Shown here piece by piece: positions 7,707-17,700 of a DNA stretch of 64,000 bases (position 1 is its first letter; each line of letters starts with the position of its first letter). The position numbers were made by a program, and so were the translations under genes. The DNA is taken from contig NZ_JAAKZX010000003.1 of NCBI RefSeq assembly GCF_011045025.1, positions 61,914 to 125,913 on the forward strand. Direction: 5' to 3'. The notes beneath the pieces were generated by a model that saw only the letters and a list, made by a program, of their open reading frames with translations, made no database searches and was not told the origin of the DNA. Source of the DNA: Streptomyces ureilyticus (GTDB taxonomy: Bacteria; Actinomycetota; Actinomycetes; Streptomycetales; Streptomycetaceae).

Positions 7707-8615
7707 ATGCTTCAGCACGTCACCGCGGGAGTCGACGGTTCCACCGAGAGTCTCGCGGCCGCGCACTGGGCGGCCCGGGAAGCCCTGCGGCGCGGAGCCT
7801 CGTTGAGGCTGGTGCACGCGTGGAAGTGGCATCCCCGCCCGGCCGCCTCCGTACCGCTGGGCACGAGTGAGCACGAGTGGGCCCAGCAGACCCTGGACCA
7901 AGCGGTCGGCAGCGTCCGCGCCGCGCACCCCGGACTGCAGATCGTCGACCAGCTGGTGGCCGACTCCGCGGTCGACGCCCTGCTCGCGGCGGCCGAGGAG
8001 GCGGAGCTGATGGTGCTCGGCTCCCGCGGGCTCAGCGGTGTGGCGGGCTTCCTGGTCGGCTCGGTGTCCCAGCGGGTCGTCGCCAGGTCGCCGCGCCCCG
8101 TGGTGCTCGTCCGCGCGGGCGAGACCTCCGCCGACGAACACCTTCCGGCACCCGACGGTGTCTCGCCGGAGGAGATCCCCGAGACCCCGTACCGCGACGT
8201 CGTTCTCGGGCTGGACACCCGGCGCCCCTGCGACGAGCTGATCGAGTTCGCCTTCGAGGCCGCCCGCCGCTACGGCACCGCACTGCACGTGATCCACGCC
8301 TTTAGCGTTCCGTCGGCCGACGGCGCCGACCTTCACGCGGTCACAGGGTCCGGGCCGGAGTTTCTCGCGGCGCAGGAACGCGCCGTCGTCGCGACGCTGC
8401 GACCGTGGTGCGAGAAGTTCCCCGGGATCTCCGTGACCGAGACCGTCTCCGAAGGCAGGGCGGCCACCGCACTGGTGCGCGCGTCGTCCGGAGCCTCCCT
8501 CGTCGTCGTGGGGCGCCGCACACGCGACGGTCACCTTGGTACGCACATCGGCCCCGTGACGCACGCGGCGCTGCACCATGTCGGCTGCCCCGTCGCCGTC
8601 GTACCGCATGCCTGA
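7707..8615 (+). CDS. Universal stress protein, two tandem UspA domains
   Basis: 302 residues. Domain 1 starts [18 protein letters not shown] and has the ATP loop [20 protein letters not shown]; domain 2 starts [17 protein letters not shown] and ends [19 protein letters not shown]. Highly similar in plan to the USP at 1983. CGGAGGAGGCAGCAGC precedes the ATG. Its last codons overlap the start of the small gene at 8608, so translation is likely coupled into that gene and then into carbamate kinase. Confidence 0.92.
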   Translation: MLQHVTAGVDGSTESLAAAHWAAREALRRGASLRLVHAWKWHPRPAASVPLGTSEHEWAQQTLDQAVGSVRAAHPGLQIVDQLVADSAVDALLAAAEEAELMVLGSRGLSGVAGFLVGSVSQRVVARSPRPVVLVRAGETSADEHLPAPDGVSPEEIPETPYRDVVLGLDTRRPCDELIEFAFEAARRYGTALHVIHAFSVPSADGADLHAVTGSGPEFLAAQERAVVATLRPWCEKFPGISVTETVSEGRAATALVRASSGASLVVVGRRTRDGHLGTHIGPVTHAALHHVGCPVAVVPHA

Positions 8616-8814
8616 ACCGGTTCCCAAGGTGCTCCTGCCGGCGCCTCGCGACCACCGCACCCGCCTGGACCAGGAACTGCTCGATACGCACGGCCTCGAC
8701 GGGCCGGAGGTCACCAATGAGGTCTTGCCCCCGCCCACCTACACCGTCTTCGACCAGGCGGAGAACCGGTTGCACACCATCAAGGCTGTGCTGGTCGCCA
8801 CCCTGGAGGACTGA
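8608..8814 (+). CDS. Small acidic protein of unknown function in USP-arcC operon
   Basis: 68 residues. The ATG at 8608 overlaps the end of the USP frame (stop at 8613-8615), and the stop at 8812-8814 is 3 nt before the arcC start, so the gene sits in a tightly packed operon. It contains [19 protein letters not shown] and a C-terminal helix [20 protein letters not shown]; no cysteines, no membrane segment. No family recognised. Tight spacing on both sides argues it is translated; it might be an adaptor or regulator of the USP or kinase, which is inference only. Confidence 0.6.
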   Translation: MPEPVPKVLLPAPRDHRTRLDQELLDTHGLDGPEVTNEVLPPPTYTVFDQAENRLHTIKAVLVATLED

Positions 8815-8817
8815 ACC

Positions 8818-9741
8818 GTGCGCATCGTCATCGCCCTCGGCGGCAACGCCCTGCTGCGCCGGGGTGATCGCCCCGACGCGGCCGTACAGCAGGCGAACAT
8901 CGACCGGGTGGCCACCGCCGTCGCCGGCCTCGCCCTCGAACACGAGGTCGTCATCACCCATGGCAACGAGCCGCAGATCGGCCTGCTCGCCATGGAGAGC
9001 GCGGCCGACCCGGTCCTGACCACCCCCTGTCCGCTGGACCTGCTCGGCGCCCAGACCGAGGGCCTGATCGGCTCGCTGCTGGTCCGCGCCCTGCACGACA
9101 CGCTGCCCGGCCGCAAGATCGCCGCACTGGTCACCCACACCCTGGTACGGGCCGACGATCCGGCCCTCGCGCGGCCCACGAAGCGCGTCGGCCCCGTGTA
9201 CCCCCGGGACGTCGCCCGCTCCCTGGCGCGAAGGCGCGGCTGGCACATCGCCAAGGACGCCACCGGGTGGCACCAGGTCGTCGCCTCCCCCTCGCCCGAG
9301 GGGATCGTGGAGACCGAGACCATCCACGACCTGCTCACCTGCGGCGCGCTGGTCATCTGCGCCGGCGGCGGAGGCGTCCCCGTCACCGCCGACCACGACA
9401 CCGGTGCGCTGACCGGCGTCGAGGCGGTCGTCGACAAGGACCTCACCGCCGCCCTGCTAGCCGAGGAACTCAAGGCCGACTTCCTGCTCATCCTCACCGA
9501 CGTACCGAACGTCTACACCGACTACGGCACCCAGCACCAGCACCCCGTCCTCGACGCCACCCCCGGCGACCTGCGCCGTGGCGGCTTCCCCGACGGCTCG
9601 ATGGGACCCAAGACCGAGGCCGCAGCCCGGTTCGTCGAGCGCACCGGCGGCCTGGCCGCGATCGGTGCCCTCGACGCGGCGTACGAGATCGTGCACGGGA
9701 GGTCGGGGACGCTCGTCCGCCCCGATCTGTCCATCGGCTGA
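8818..9741 (+). CDS. arcC: Carbamate kinase
   Basis: 307 residues, normal family length. Carbamate kinase makes ATP from carbamoyl phosphate and ADP. Motifs: [16 protein letters not shown] at the N-terminus, [41 protein letters not shown], and [13 protein letters not shown] near the C-terminus. GTG start at 8818 preceded by GGAGGACTGAACC. It is third in the USP operon. No arginine deiminase or catabolic ornithine carbamoyltransferase is present in the window, so the source of carbamoyl phosphate is not shown here. Hypoxic ATP supply is the likely role. Confidence 0.93.
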   Translation: MRIVIALGGNALLRRGDRPDAAVQQANIDRVATAVAGLALEHEVVITHGNEPQIGLLAMESAADPVLTTPCPLDLLGAQTEGLIGSLLVRALHDTLPGRKIAALVTHTLVRADDPALARPTKRVGPVYPRDVARSLARRRGWHIAKDATGWHQVVASPSPEGIVETETIHDLLTCGALVICAGGGGVPVTADHDTGALTGVEAVVDKDLTAALLAEELKADFLLILTDVPNVYTDYGTQHQHPVLDATPGDLRRGGFPDGSMGPKTEAAARFVERTGGLAAIGALDAAYEIVHGRSGTLVRPDLSIG

Positions 9742-9763
9742 AGTCCGTCAGGGCGGGGCTGGT

Positions 9764-9800
9764 GGGCCGAACGGCCCCATGGCCCGGGGACGGACGGCAC
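9764..9800. promoter_or_regulatory. Operators upstream of pflB
   Basis: GGGCCGAACGGCCC (9764-9777) is perfect at all 12 fixed positions and GGGACGGACGGCAC (9787-9800) matches 10; starts are 23 bp apart. A third degenerate copy, GCCCTGTCCGGCAC, lies at 9810-9823. The pflB ATG is at 9900. Confidence 0.72.
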
Positions 9801-9899
9801 CGTTCGCAGGCCCTGTCCGGCACTGCCCGCAAGCACGGCGGAAGACAAGTATTGGCAGTGAGAGACGCACGCATGCGAACAGGGAGAGGACACCCGGCG

Positions 9900-12158
9900 A
9901 TGACCACAACGGTGACAGCTGGCAGCCGAAGGGCCGAGGCATGGCGAGGCTTCGCCGGGACACGCTGGCGCGACCGCATCGACGTACGCGACTTCATCCA
10001 GGCCAACTACACGCCGTACGAGGGTGACTCGGCGTTCCTGGTCGGTCCGACCGAGCGCACCCTCACGGTCTGGCGCAAGGTCAGCGCGCACTTCCCCGAG
10101 GAGCGGCGCAAGGGAATCTTTGACGTCGACCCGAGTAACCCGTCGACGATCACCTCGCACCGGCCGGGCTTCATCGACCGCGACCGCGAACTGATCGTCG
10201 GCCTGCAGACGGATGCCCCGCTGCGGCGGGCGATCATGCCCAACGGCGGGCTGCGCATGGTCGAGAGCAGTCTGAAGGCGTACGGCTACCAGGCCGACCC
10301 CTTCGTCACCCGCGTCTTCGGCACCTACCGCAAGACCCACAACGACGGCGTCTTCGACGCGTACACCCCCGAGATGCGCGCCGCCCGCAAGGCCGGGATC
10401 ATCACCGGCCTGCCGGACGCCTACGGCCGCGGCCGGATCATCGGCGACTACCGGCGGGTCGCGCTGTACGGCACCGACTGGCTCATCGAGTCCAAGCGGG
10501 CCGAGCGCGCCTTGCTGGACGCGCGGCCCTCCAGCCCGGATGTCATCCGCGATCGTGAGGAACTGGCCGAGCAGATACGGGCGTTGGGGGAACTGGCGGA
10601 GATGGCGGCCTCGTACGGCTGCGACGTCTCCCGCCCCGCCGCCACCGCCCACGAGGCCGTGCAGTGGCTCTACCTCGGCTTCCTGGCCGCGGTGAAGGAG
10701 CAGAACGGCGCCGCGATGTCGCTGGGCCGCACCTCCACGTTCCTGGACGTCTACGTGCAGCGGGATCTGGAGGAGGGCCTGATCGACGAGACGCGGGCCC
10801 AGGAGCTGATCGACGACTTCGTGATCAAGCTGCGGATCGTACGGTTCCTGCGCACCCCGGAGTACGACGCGCTGTTCTCCGGCGACCCGACCTGGGTGAC
10901 GGAGTCCATCGGAGGCATCGGTGGCGACGGGCGCACGCTGGTCACCCGCACCTCCTACCGCTTCCTGCAGACGCTCTACAACCTCGGCCCGGCACCCGAG
11001 CCCAACCTCACCGTGCTCTGGTCGCCCGGGCTGCCGTCCGGGTTCAAGGAGTTCTGCGCGCAGGTGTCCATCGACACCAGCGCCGTGCAGTACGAGTCCG
11101 ACGAGCTGATGCGGCCCCGGACCGGCGACGACACCGCGATCGCCTGCTGCGTGTCGGCGATGACGGTGGGCCGGCAGATGCAGTTCTTCGGCGCGCGGGT
11201 GAACCTGGCCAAGGCCCTGCTGTACGCGATCAATGGTGGCCGGGACGAGGTGACCGGTGAGCAGATCGCCCCCGAGGCGCCCCCGCTGACCAGCGAGTAC
11301 CTGGAGTACGGGGAGCTGTCGGCCGCGTACGACCGGATGCTGGACTGGCTGGCGGCCACGTACGTCAACACGCTCAACGTCATTCACTACATGCACGACA
11401 AGTACGCCTACGAGCGCATCGAGATGGCGCTGCACAACCACCCGGTGTACCGCTACATGGCCTGCGGCATCGCCGGACTGTCGGTGGCCGCCGACAGCCT
11501 CTCCGCCGCCAAGCACGCGCGCGTGAAGGTCATCCGGGACGACACCGGCCTGGCCGTCGACTACGAGACCGAGGGCGAGTTCCCCGCGTACGGCAACAAC
11601 GACGACCGTGTCGACTCCATCGCCGTCGACCTCGTGAAGTCCTTCATGTCCAAGGTCAGCCGCCACCCCACCTACCGGAACGCCGAGCACACCCAGTCGG
11701 TGCTGACCATCACCTCGAACGTGGTGTACGGCAAGCACACCGGCAACACCCCCGACGGCCGACGCGCCGGAGAGCCCTTCGCACCCGGCGCCAACCCGAT
11801 GAACGGCCGCGACCGGCACGGAGTGGCCGCCTCCGCTCTCTCGGTGGCCAAGCTGCCGTACGAGGAGGCCCGCGACGGCATCTCGCTGACCACGACGATC
11901 ACCCCCGAGGGCCTGGGGCATAACCCGGCCGAGCGGCCGGGCCACCTGGTCGGCATCCTCGACGCCTACATGGCTTCCGGCGGCTTCCACATGAACGTGA
12001 ATGTCCTGGACCGGGCGACCCTGGAGGACGCCATGGAACACCCGGAGAAGTACCCGGAGTTGACGATTCGGGTCTCCGGGTACGCCGTCAACTTCGTCCG
12101 TCTGACCCGCGAGCAGCAGCTCGACGTGATCAGCCGCACCTTCCACGGATCGCTGTGA
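9900..12158 (+). CDS. pflB: Pyruvate formate-lyase (formate C-acetyltransferase)
   Basis: 752 residues, the usual PflB length. Cleaves pyruvate with CoA to acetyl-CoA and formate by a glycyl radical mechanism. The catalytic cysteine pair is C416-C417 ([12 protein letters not shown]), and the radical glycine is G727 in RVSGYAVNF near the C-terminus. Start ATG 9900 has GGGAGAGGA at 9882-9890; an in-frame ATG at 9873 lacks such a site. The activase gene overlaps by 4 nt. Finding an oxygen-sensitive PflB in a supposedly aerobic actinomycete, behind the dormancy operators, fits an anoxic survival role. Confidence 0.96.
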   Translation: MTTTVTAGSRRAEAWRGFAGTRWRDRIDVRDFIQANYTPYEGDSAFLVGPTERTLTVWRKVSAHFPEERRKGIFDVDPSNPSTITSHRPGFIDRDRELIVGLQTDAPLRRAIMPNGGLRMVESSLKAYGYQADPFVTRVFGTYRKTHNDGVFDAYTPEMRAARKAGIITGLPDAYGRGRIIGDYRRVALYGTDWLIESKRAERALLDARPSSPDVIRDREELAEQIRALGELAEMAASYGCDVSRPAATAHEAVQWLYLGFLAAVKEQNGAAMSLGRTSTFLDVYVQRDLEEGLIDETRAQELIDDFVIKLRIVRFLRTPEYDALFSGDPTWVTESIGGIGGDGRTLVTRTSYRFLQTLYNLGPAPEPNLTVLWSPGLPSGFKEFCAQVSIDTSAVQYESDELMRPRTGDDTAIACCVSAMTVGRQMQFFGARVNLAKALLYAINGGRDEVTGEQIAPEAPPLTSEYLEYGELSAAYDRMLDWLAATYVNTLNVIHYMHDKYAYERIEMALHNHPVYRYMACGIAGLSVAADSLSAAKHARVKVIRDDTGLAVDYETEGEFPAYGNNDDRVDSIAVDLVKSFMSKVSRHPTYRNAEHTQSVLTITSNVVYGKHTGNTPDGRRAGEPFAPGANPMNGRDRHGVAASALSVAKLPYEEARDGISLTTTITPEGLGHNPAERPGHLVGILDAYMASGGFHMNVNVLDRATLEDAMEHPEKYPELTIRVSGYAVNFVRLTREQQLDVISRTFHGSL

Positions 12159-12901
12159 ACACCACGACCAAGCCGGTGACGGGCCGGATCCACTCCTGGG
12201 ACCTGTCCACGGGAGTGGACGGTCCCGGGACCCGGTTCGTGCTCTTCGTCAACGGCTGCCCACTACGCTGCCTGTACTGCGCCAATCCGGACACCTGGCA
12301 CATGCGCGACGGGCGGGAGGCCACGGTCGACGAGGTGGTGGCAGAGATCGAGAAGTACCGGTCCTTCATCAACACCGCAGGTGGAGGGGTGACCCTCACG
12401 GGCGGCGAGCCGCTGCTCCAACCCGCCTTCACCGCCTCGGTCCTGCGCCGCTGCAAGGAGGCCGGACTGCACACCGCTCTCGACACCTCCGGCTTCCTGG
12501 GCGCCCGCGCCACCGACGAACTCCTCGCCGACACCGACCTGGTCCTCCTGGACATCAAGTCCTTCGACGTCCGCGCCTACCGGAAACTGACTGGCGGCGA
12601 ACTCGCGCCAACCCTGAACTTCGCCACGCGCCTGGACCGTCTCGGTAGCCGGATGTGGATCCGCTACGTCCTGGTCCCCGGCTGGACCGACGCCCCGGAA
12701 GCCGTCGACGGCCTCGCCCGCTTCTTGGCCGGCCTCGGCAACGTCGACCGCGTGGAGGTTCTGCCGTTCCACAAACTCGGCGCCGCGAAATACGACGCCC
12801 TCGGCCTGCCCTTCCCGCTTCGGGACACCCCGAGCCCGGGGCCCGAACTGGTCCGGCGGGTCCGGGAGCAGTTCCGGGAGCGGGGTCTGACGGCGTTCTG
12901 A
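12155..12901 (+). CDS. pflA: Pyruvate formate-lyase-activating enzyme
   Basis: 248-residue radical SAM enzyme that installs the glycyl radical on PflB. The GTG start at 12155 overlaps the pflB stop (GTGA). The cluster motif is C35-P-L-R-C39-L-Y-C42, followed by [11 protein letters not shown] for SAM binding. Ends with [12 protein letters not shown]. Translational coupling to pflB fits a fixed enzyme/activator ratio. Confidence 0.95.
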   Translation: MNTTTKPVTGRIHSWDLSTGVDGPGTRFVLFVNGCPLRCLYCANPDTWHMRDGREATVDEVVAEIEKYRSFINTAGGGVTLTGGEPLLQPAFTASVLRRCKEAGLHTALDTSGFLGARATDELLADTDLVLLDIKSFDVRAYRKLTGGELAPTLNFATRLDRLGSRMWIRYVLVPGWTDAPEAVDGLARFLAGLGNVDRVEVLPFHKLGAAKYDALGLPFPLRDTPSPGPELVRRVREQFRERGLTAF

Positions 12902-13241
12902 CCGGGAGGCATGGCACACCCTCCGCGGGAGGCAGCGCGACCTGTGGGTGCGCATTGATTCCCTCGTCGTCACCGGGCGCCGTATCACGGTGTGACAAGG
13001 GCCGCTTCCGGCGCGGCCGGGACCGACGGCTCCTCGCTCACCGCCCTCATCCGGCTGAGGATGGACTCCTACCGCACGACCGCTGCACCAAGCGCAGAGG
13101 TCCACTTGGAGATCGACACGTCCAGGTAAATGATCTTGTGCCCGATGATGCCCATGTCTCCCCTGACAAGTCGTGAGGATCCTGGTTGTCCCGAGGTGGC
13201 CGTAAGTGTGATCCTTCCTATGAACGCGAAGGACGCACGAC
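12902..13241. other. Intergenic region, likely junction of a foreign segment
   Basis: No convincing gene. Base composition shifts from about 72% G+C in pflA to visibly lower G+C in the following gene. A 28-codon open frame on the minus strand (13069-13155, starting MGIIGHKIIYLDVSISKW) was not accepted, since it has no recognisable family and no strong ribosome binding site. This may be the left edge of an inserted segment reaching to about 14740. Confidence 0.4.
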
Positions 13242-14186
13242 ATGGCATACGCCCGTTGGCACCACATCCTCATGGAGTCGCAGCGCCACGCCCTGAAGGC
13301 AGTTGACGAGTGGAACTGCTCAAGTGGCAACTACTGCGACTTCCTCACGCACATGCACAAGGCGTGGCACTACTTGCTTCATGCGGAGTTCCATAAGGTC
13401 AAGATCGACTATCACTACGTCGATTCCACCTCCGGCAAGCACGTTCTGAGCGATGGAGAGCCGAAGGCGTGGGATCTGGAGTGGTGCCTGAAGCAGCGCT
13501 ACCCCAACAGCGCCGACCCGGTTCGCCTGAACGCCGAGCTCTTCGTGGCGCTCCGCAACAAGGTGGAACACCGGTACGAGCACAACCTGAAGATCGCCAC
13601 GGGTGGCAAGGCGCAGGCGCTCGTCATGAACTACGAGCAGGAGATGGTGGACCACTTCGGCTCCAAGTGCAGCCTCGCCGATCGGCTTCGTTTCCCGATT
13701 TCCCTCCAGACGCTCACAGCCGAGGGGCGCGAGCAACTCCAGGCGGCAGCGAGGAAACTCCCAAAGCAGACCCGCGACCTCGTGGCAAAGTTCGAGGCAG
13801 CCATCGACCCGGCCGTCTTGGAAGACCTTAAGTACGACTACCGCGTCCGGCTCGTACCCATCGTCGGGTCGAAGACGGATGCCGACCTGGCGATCAACTT
13901 CGTCAAGCTCGACGACCTGACTGAGGAGGAGCGCAAGACCATGGTCGAGGCCGGACGCCTCGGCACGGTGATCACCAGGGTCAAGCACGTCGAGGTGGCG
14001 GACAAGGACAAGCTGCTTCCGGGGCAGGTCGCTCGCCTCGTGGAAGAGCAGCTTCCCTTCGAATTCCATATCCAGCCGGAGCACACGGAAATGTGGAGGC
14101 GGCTCGGCGTGCGGCCCACCCAGAGTGGTGCCGACCCGTACGACACCGACCCCCGGTACTGCGTCTACGCAAGGAGCCTCGCATGA
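13242..14186 (+). CDS. DUF3644 domain protein with a HEPN-like motif
   Basis: 314 residues matching DUF3644 from the N-terminus (ESQRHALKAVDEWN, GNYCDFLTHMHKAWHYLLHA, EPKAWDLEWCLKQRYP) to the end. R105-N-K-V-E-H110 in FVALRNKVEHRYEHN fits the R-X4-6-H signature of HEPN ribonucleases, a fold common in toxins and defence proteins; that assignment is inference. The gene uses more A/T-ending codons than its neighbours (for example gac ttc, aag gtc, aag atc with aga/agg and tat scattered), suggesting transfer. The C-terminus (DPRYCVYARSLA) may be shorter than in relatives. Start ATG 13242 follows GCGAAGGACGCACGAC, a weak site. No cognate antitoxin is recognised beside it. Confidence 0.75.
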   Translation: MAYARWHHILMESQRHALKAVDEWNCSSGNYCDFLTHMHKAWHYLLHAEFHKVKIDYHYVDSTSGKHVLSDGEPKAWDLEWCLKQRYPNSADPVRLNAELFVALRNKVEHRYEHNLKIATGGKAQALVMNYEQEMVDHFGSKCSLADRLRFPISLQTLTAEGREQLQAAARKLPKQTRDLVAKFEAAIDPAVLEDLKYDYRVRLVPIVGSKTDADLAINFVKLDDLTEEERKTMVEAGRLGTVITRVKHVEVADKDKLLPGQVARLVEEQLPFEFHIQPEHTEMWRRLGVRPTQSGADPYDTDPRYCVYARSLA

Positions 14187-14266
14187 AAACGCTGGTCGCC
14201 ACGCCGAAGCAGGCGGGGCCGCCCGTGGAGGAGAGTGACCCCTACTCGCAGAGTAAGAGCGCATGA
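14183..14266 (+). CDS. Possible 27-residue ORF coupled to DUF3644 gene
   Basis: ATG overlaps the DUF3644 stop (ATGA at 14183-14186). The peptide starts MKTLVATPKQAGPPVEESD and ends SQSKSA. The overlap and the following hairpin at 14275-14307 are consistent with a short coupled gene, but it could equally be a displaced C-terminus of the upstream protein. No family. Confidence 0.3.
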   Translation: MKTLVATPKQAGPPVEESDPYSQSKSA

Positions 14267-14274
14267 ACAACATG

Positions 14275-14307
14275 GAGCGCCCGACCACGGGGGAAGGTCG
14301 GGCGCTC
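14275..14307. terminator. Hairpin, 12-bp perfect stem
   Basis: GAGCGCCCGACC (14275-14286) pairs with GGTCGGGCGCTC (14296-14307) around a 9-nt loop. No T-tract, as is common in high-G+C actinomycetes. It stands between the ends of the convergent DUF3644 gene and the broken cyclo-ligase and may stop transcription in both directions. Confidence 0.7.
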
Positions 14308-14700
14308 TCGGTGTTGGAGTCTAGCCACAACGGATGGCGCGCAGCCAGCACCGGAATCGCGGCGATCTTCTCTGACGTCAGGTCGTCCCAGACCAAGCCG
14401 CGCGGACGTCGGCGGTTGGGGCAGGAGATCACCTCGTTGGGCGTGACGATGTAGTCCACCGAGAAATCGTGCTCGGTCTCGGGGATGCCGTCCCCGATGA
14501 CCCGGAGCTGGTGCACGAGCGCAACGATCACGGTCGTCTCAGTGACCAGGTCGGCTTCGATGAGGACCGCGACTTCAAGGTCGGAGTCCCGGCGCCCTTG
14601 TCGATGCGCGCACCTGAGCGTGGACGCTCTTGCCGTCTTTCAGGGCACGGACACCGAGGACGTGCCAACAGCGTGGCGGCGACGCACAGGAGACGTCGGT
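14308..14700 (-). pseudogene. 5-formyltetrahydrofolate cyclo-ligase homologue, frameshifted and 5'-truncated
   Basis: Read on the minus strand, about 14330-14575 encodes SDLEVAVLIEADLV, then VHQLRVIGDGIPETEHDFSV, IVTPNEVISCP and GLVWDDLTSEKIAAIPVLAA, the C-terminal part of the 5-FCL-like family. Just upstream, ARIDKGAG (about 14585-14608) is in a different frame, which needs one extra base to restore the family's GAGYSD motif. Still further upstream, HVLGVRALKDGKSVHAQVR is in a third frame. The N-terminal half is absent and cydDC begins downstream of 14742. No complete product can be made. The ORF in this frame continues past the hairpin antisense to DUF3644, which is not coding. Confidence 0.7.
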
Positions 14701-14741
14701 GCCTTGGACTGGCGTCGGCCTCGACGGGAGGGTGGAGGCGC

Positions 14742-17700
14742 TCAGGCGGCAGCTCGCGCGGGTTCGGCTGCCTGCTCCCGCTCGGCCGTCCGCCGCAACG
14801 GGCCCGGTACGGCCATGAGTTGGGCCCAGGTGCCACGCTGGACCACGCGGCCGTGGTCGAGGACGACTATCTCGTCGACGTCCTCAAGTCCCGCCAGCCG
14901 ATGGGTGATCAGCACGGTGGCGCGGTCTCGCGTGGCCGTGAGGAGGTCGGTCGTCAGTGCGTCGGCGGTGGGCAGGTCAAGGTGTTCGGCGGGTTCGTCG
15001 AGTACGAGGACCGGGAAGTCGGCGAGCAACACGCGGGCCAGGGCGAGGCGTTGGCGCTGGCCTCCGGAGAGGCGGGCGCCGTGCTCGCCGACCGGGGTGT
15101 CGAGGCCGGCGGGCAGGTCCCGTACCCAGGCGTCGAGCCGGGCCACGGCGAGCGCCGTCCACAGATCAGCGTCGGTGCACTCGGGGCGGGCCAGACGGAG
15201 GTTCTCACGGAGGGTGCTGTCGAACAGGTGCGCGTCCTGGGCGCACAGGCCCACGACACGTCGTACGTCGTCTCCGGCCAGGCGGGTCGCGTCGGTCCCG
15301 GCGAGGGTGTAGGTGCCCGCCGCCGGATCGAGGAAGCGGAGCAGGACGTGGGCGAGGGTGGTCTTGCCGGAGCCGCTCGGCCCGACGACCGCGATCCGGC
15401 GACCGGGGGAGAGGTCCAGGTCGATGCCGCTGAGCGCTGGTTCGCGGCCGCCGGGCCAGACGGCGGTCAGCCCGTGCAGTCGAAGGGGCAGAGACGGCTG
15501 GGGGAGCGGGGCCGGGCGCTCGGGGTCGCGGACCGCGACGGGAGCGTCGATGACGTCGACGACCCGTTCCGCGGCTCGCCGGCTGCGCTGCCGTACCTGG
15601 GCGGCGGCCGGGAGTCCGGCGACCGCCTCGAAGGCGGCGAGCGGGGTGAGGATCAGTACCGCGAGCAGAACCCCGTCCAGTCGGCCGGCGGCCACCGCCT
15701 GGACGCCCACGGCCGCGCAGACGGTGGTCGTGAGCCCCGCGAGCAGCGCCACGAGCCCGGAGCCGAGCCCCGCGGTGGCGGCCGAGCGGGCGGCGATCCG
15801 GGTCAGGCGGCGGTCCGCGGAGCGAACGGCGGCCAGTTGCCGGGGCAGTGCCCCGGTCACGGTGAGCTCGGCGGTACCGGACAACGCGTCCAGGACGGTG
15901 GTCGCCAGCTCGCCGCGGGCCGGTGCCTGGAGGCGTTCGGTACGGCGAGAGGTGGTCGCGGTCAGCAGGGGCACGCCGACGCCCGCGAGCAGCAGTCCGG
16001 TGGCGAGCACGATTCCGGCGGCGGGCAGCACCGCGCCCAGCAGGGCCGCGGCCGCCGTTCCCACCAGCGCCGCCGCCGCGGCCGGGAGGCGGAAGCGCAG
16101 GAGGTGGTCCTGCACGGAGTCGACGTCGGTGACGAACCGGGAGAGCAGATCCCCCTTCCGGTACAGGCGCAGTCCGGACGGAGCCAGCCGCTCCAGACGT
16201 CCGTACACGGCGGTGCGCAGGGTGCCGAGACCGCGCAGTACGGCGTCGTGGGCCACCAGCCGCTCGGCGTAGCGCAGGACGCTGCGTCCGATGCCGAAGG
16301 CCCGTACGCAGGTCACCGCGACCATCAGGTGCAGCACCGGCGGCTGCTGGGAGGCGCGCGAGATCAGCCAGCCCGAAGTGCCCATGAGCGCGACGGCACA
16401 CCCGAGGGCGAGTGCGCCGAGCACGACAGCCAGGGCGAGGCGAGTGCGTATGCCCCCGGTGACGGTCATTCGTACAAGTCGGCGCAGCGGGGAGCCCGTG
16501 GAGCCGTTGGGAACGAGGCCCGGGGCGCTGGGTTCCGTCCGCTGTTGCGACGTCTCGGCAGGGAGACCCACGGACACCGGCCCGGCTGACTCACCCGTGC
16601 TCTCCTTGCCGGCGGCCGGGGCCCGGAGGTCCACGCACCGGTCCGCGAGGGCCGTCAGCGCCGGGCGGTGGGAGGTGAGGATCACCGTGCGGGTGGCGGC
16701 GAGGCGGCGGACGGAGTCGGCGATCGCGGACTCGTTGCCAGCGTCGAGATGGGCGGTCGGTTCGTCGAGGAGGACGAGCGGGCGGTCGGCGAGGAAGGCG
16801 CGTGCGAGGGCGACGCGTTGGCGCTGGCCGGCGGAGAGGCCGGTGCCGTTCTCGCCGAGGGCGAGGTCGTCGGGGAGATCGAGGGCGTTCGCGTCGCGCA
16901 GGGCCCGGCGTACGTCCGCGTCGGTGGCCTCGGGCCGGGCGAGCCGGACGTTGTCGGCGACGGTGCCGGCGATGAGATGCGGGTGTTGCGGGACCCAGGC
17001 GATCCTGCGGTGCCACAGCTCGGGGGCGATGTCGGTGAGGTTCCGGTCGCCGACGGTCAGGGTTCCGGCCGTTGGGGCGGTGAAGCCGAGCAGGACGGAC
17101 AGGACGCTGGTCTTGCCGGCGCCGGAGGGGCCGGTCAGGGCGACCGTCTCGCCGGGGCGGACCGTGAAGGACAGGTTCTCGACGGCGGGCGCGGGGCGGC
17201 CCGGGTGGGTCACGGTGAGGTTGTTGACGGTGATGGGGGTGGTGGAGAGGTCGGGTGCGTCGGCGTCGCCGCGCCGGGGGAGCGGGGTCTCCAGGACGTC
17301 GAAGATCTTTCCGGCGGCGGTGAGCCCTTCGACACTCGCGTGGTAGTGGACACCCACCGCCCGGATCGGGGCGTACGCCTCCGGTGCCAGGACCAGCACC
17401 AGCAGACCGGTGTACAGGTCGAGTCCGCCCTCGACCATCCGCAGTCCGATGCTCACCGCGACGAGTGCGACGGACAGCGTGGACAGCAGTTCCAGGGCGA
17501 AGGAGGAGACGAACGCGATGCGTAGGGTGCGCAGGGTCGCCCGGCGGTACTCGTCGGTGATCCGCCGTATCGCTGCCGCCTGCGCCCTGGCCCGCCCGAA
17601 GACCTTGAGCGTCGGCAGGCCCGCCACCACGTCCAGGAAGTGGTGCGAGAGCCGGGACAGAGTTCGCCACTGACGGTCCGTGTGCGCCTGCGTGGCCAGT

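Noticed and set aside
9522..12146. 874-residue ORF antisense to pflB
   Set aside because: Typical high-G+C shadow frame; pflB has intact catalytic motifs on the other strand.
13069..13155. 28-codon minus-strand frame starting MGIIGHK
   Set aside because: No ribosome binding site of note, no relatives recognised, isolated in a junction region.
13320..14531. 403-residue minus-strand ORF across DUF3644
   Set aside because: Only its first part (the cyclo-ligase remnant) has homology; the rest is antisense to the DUF3644 gene, which has clear family motifs.
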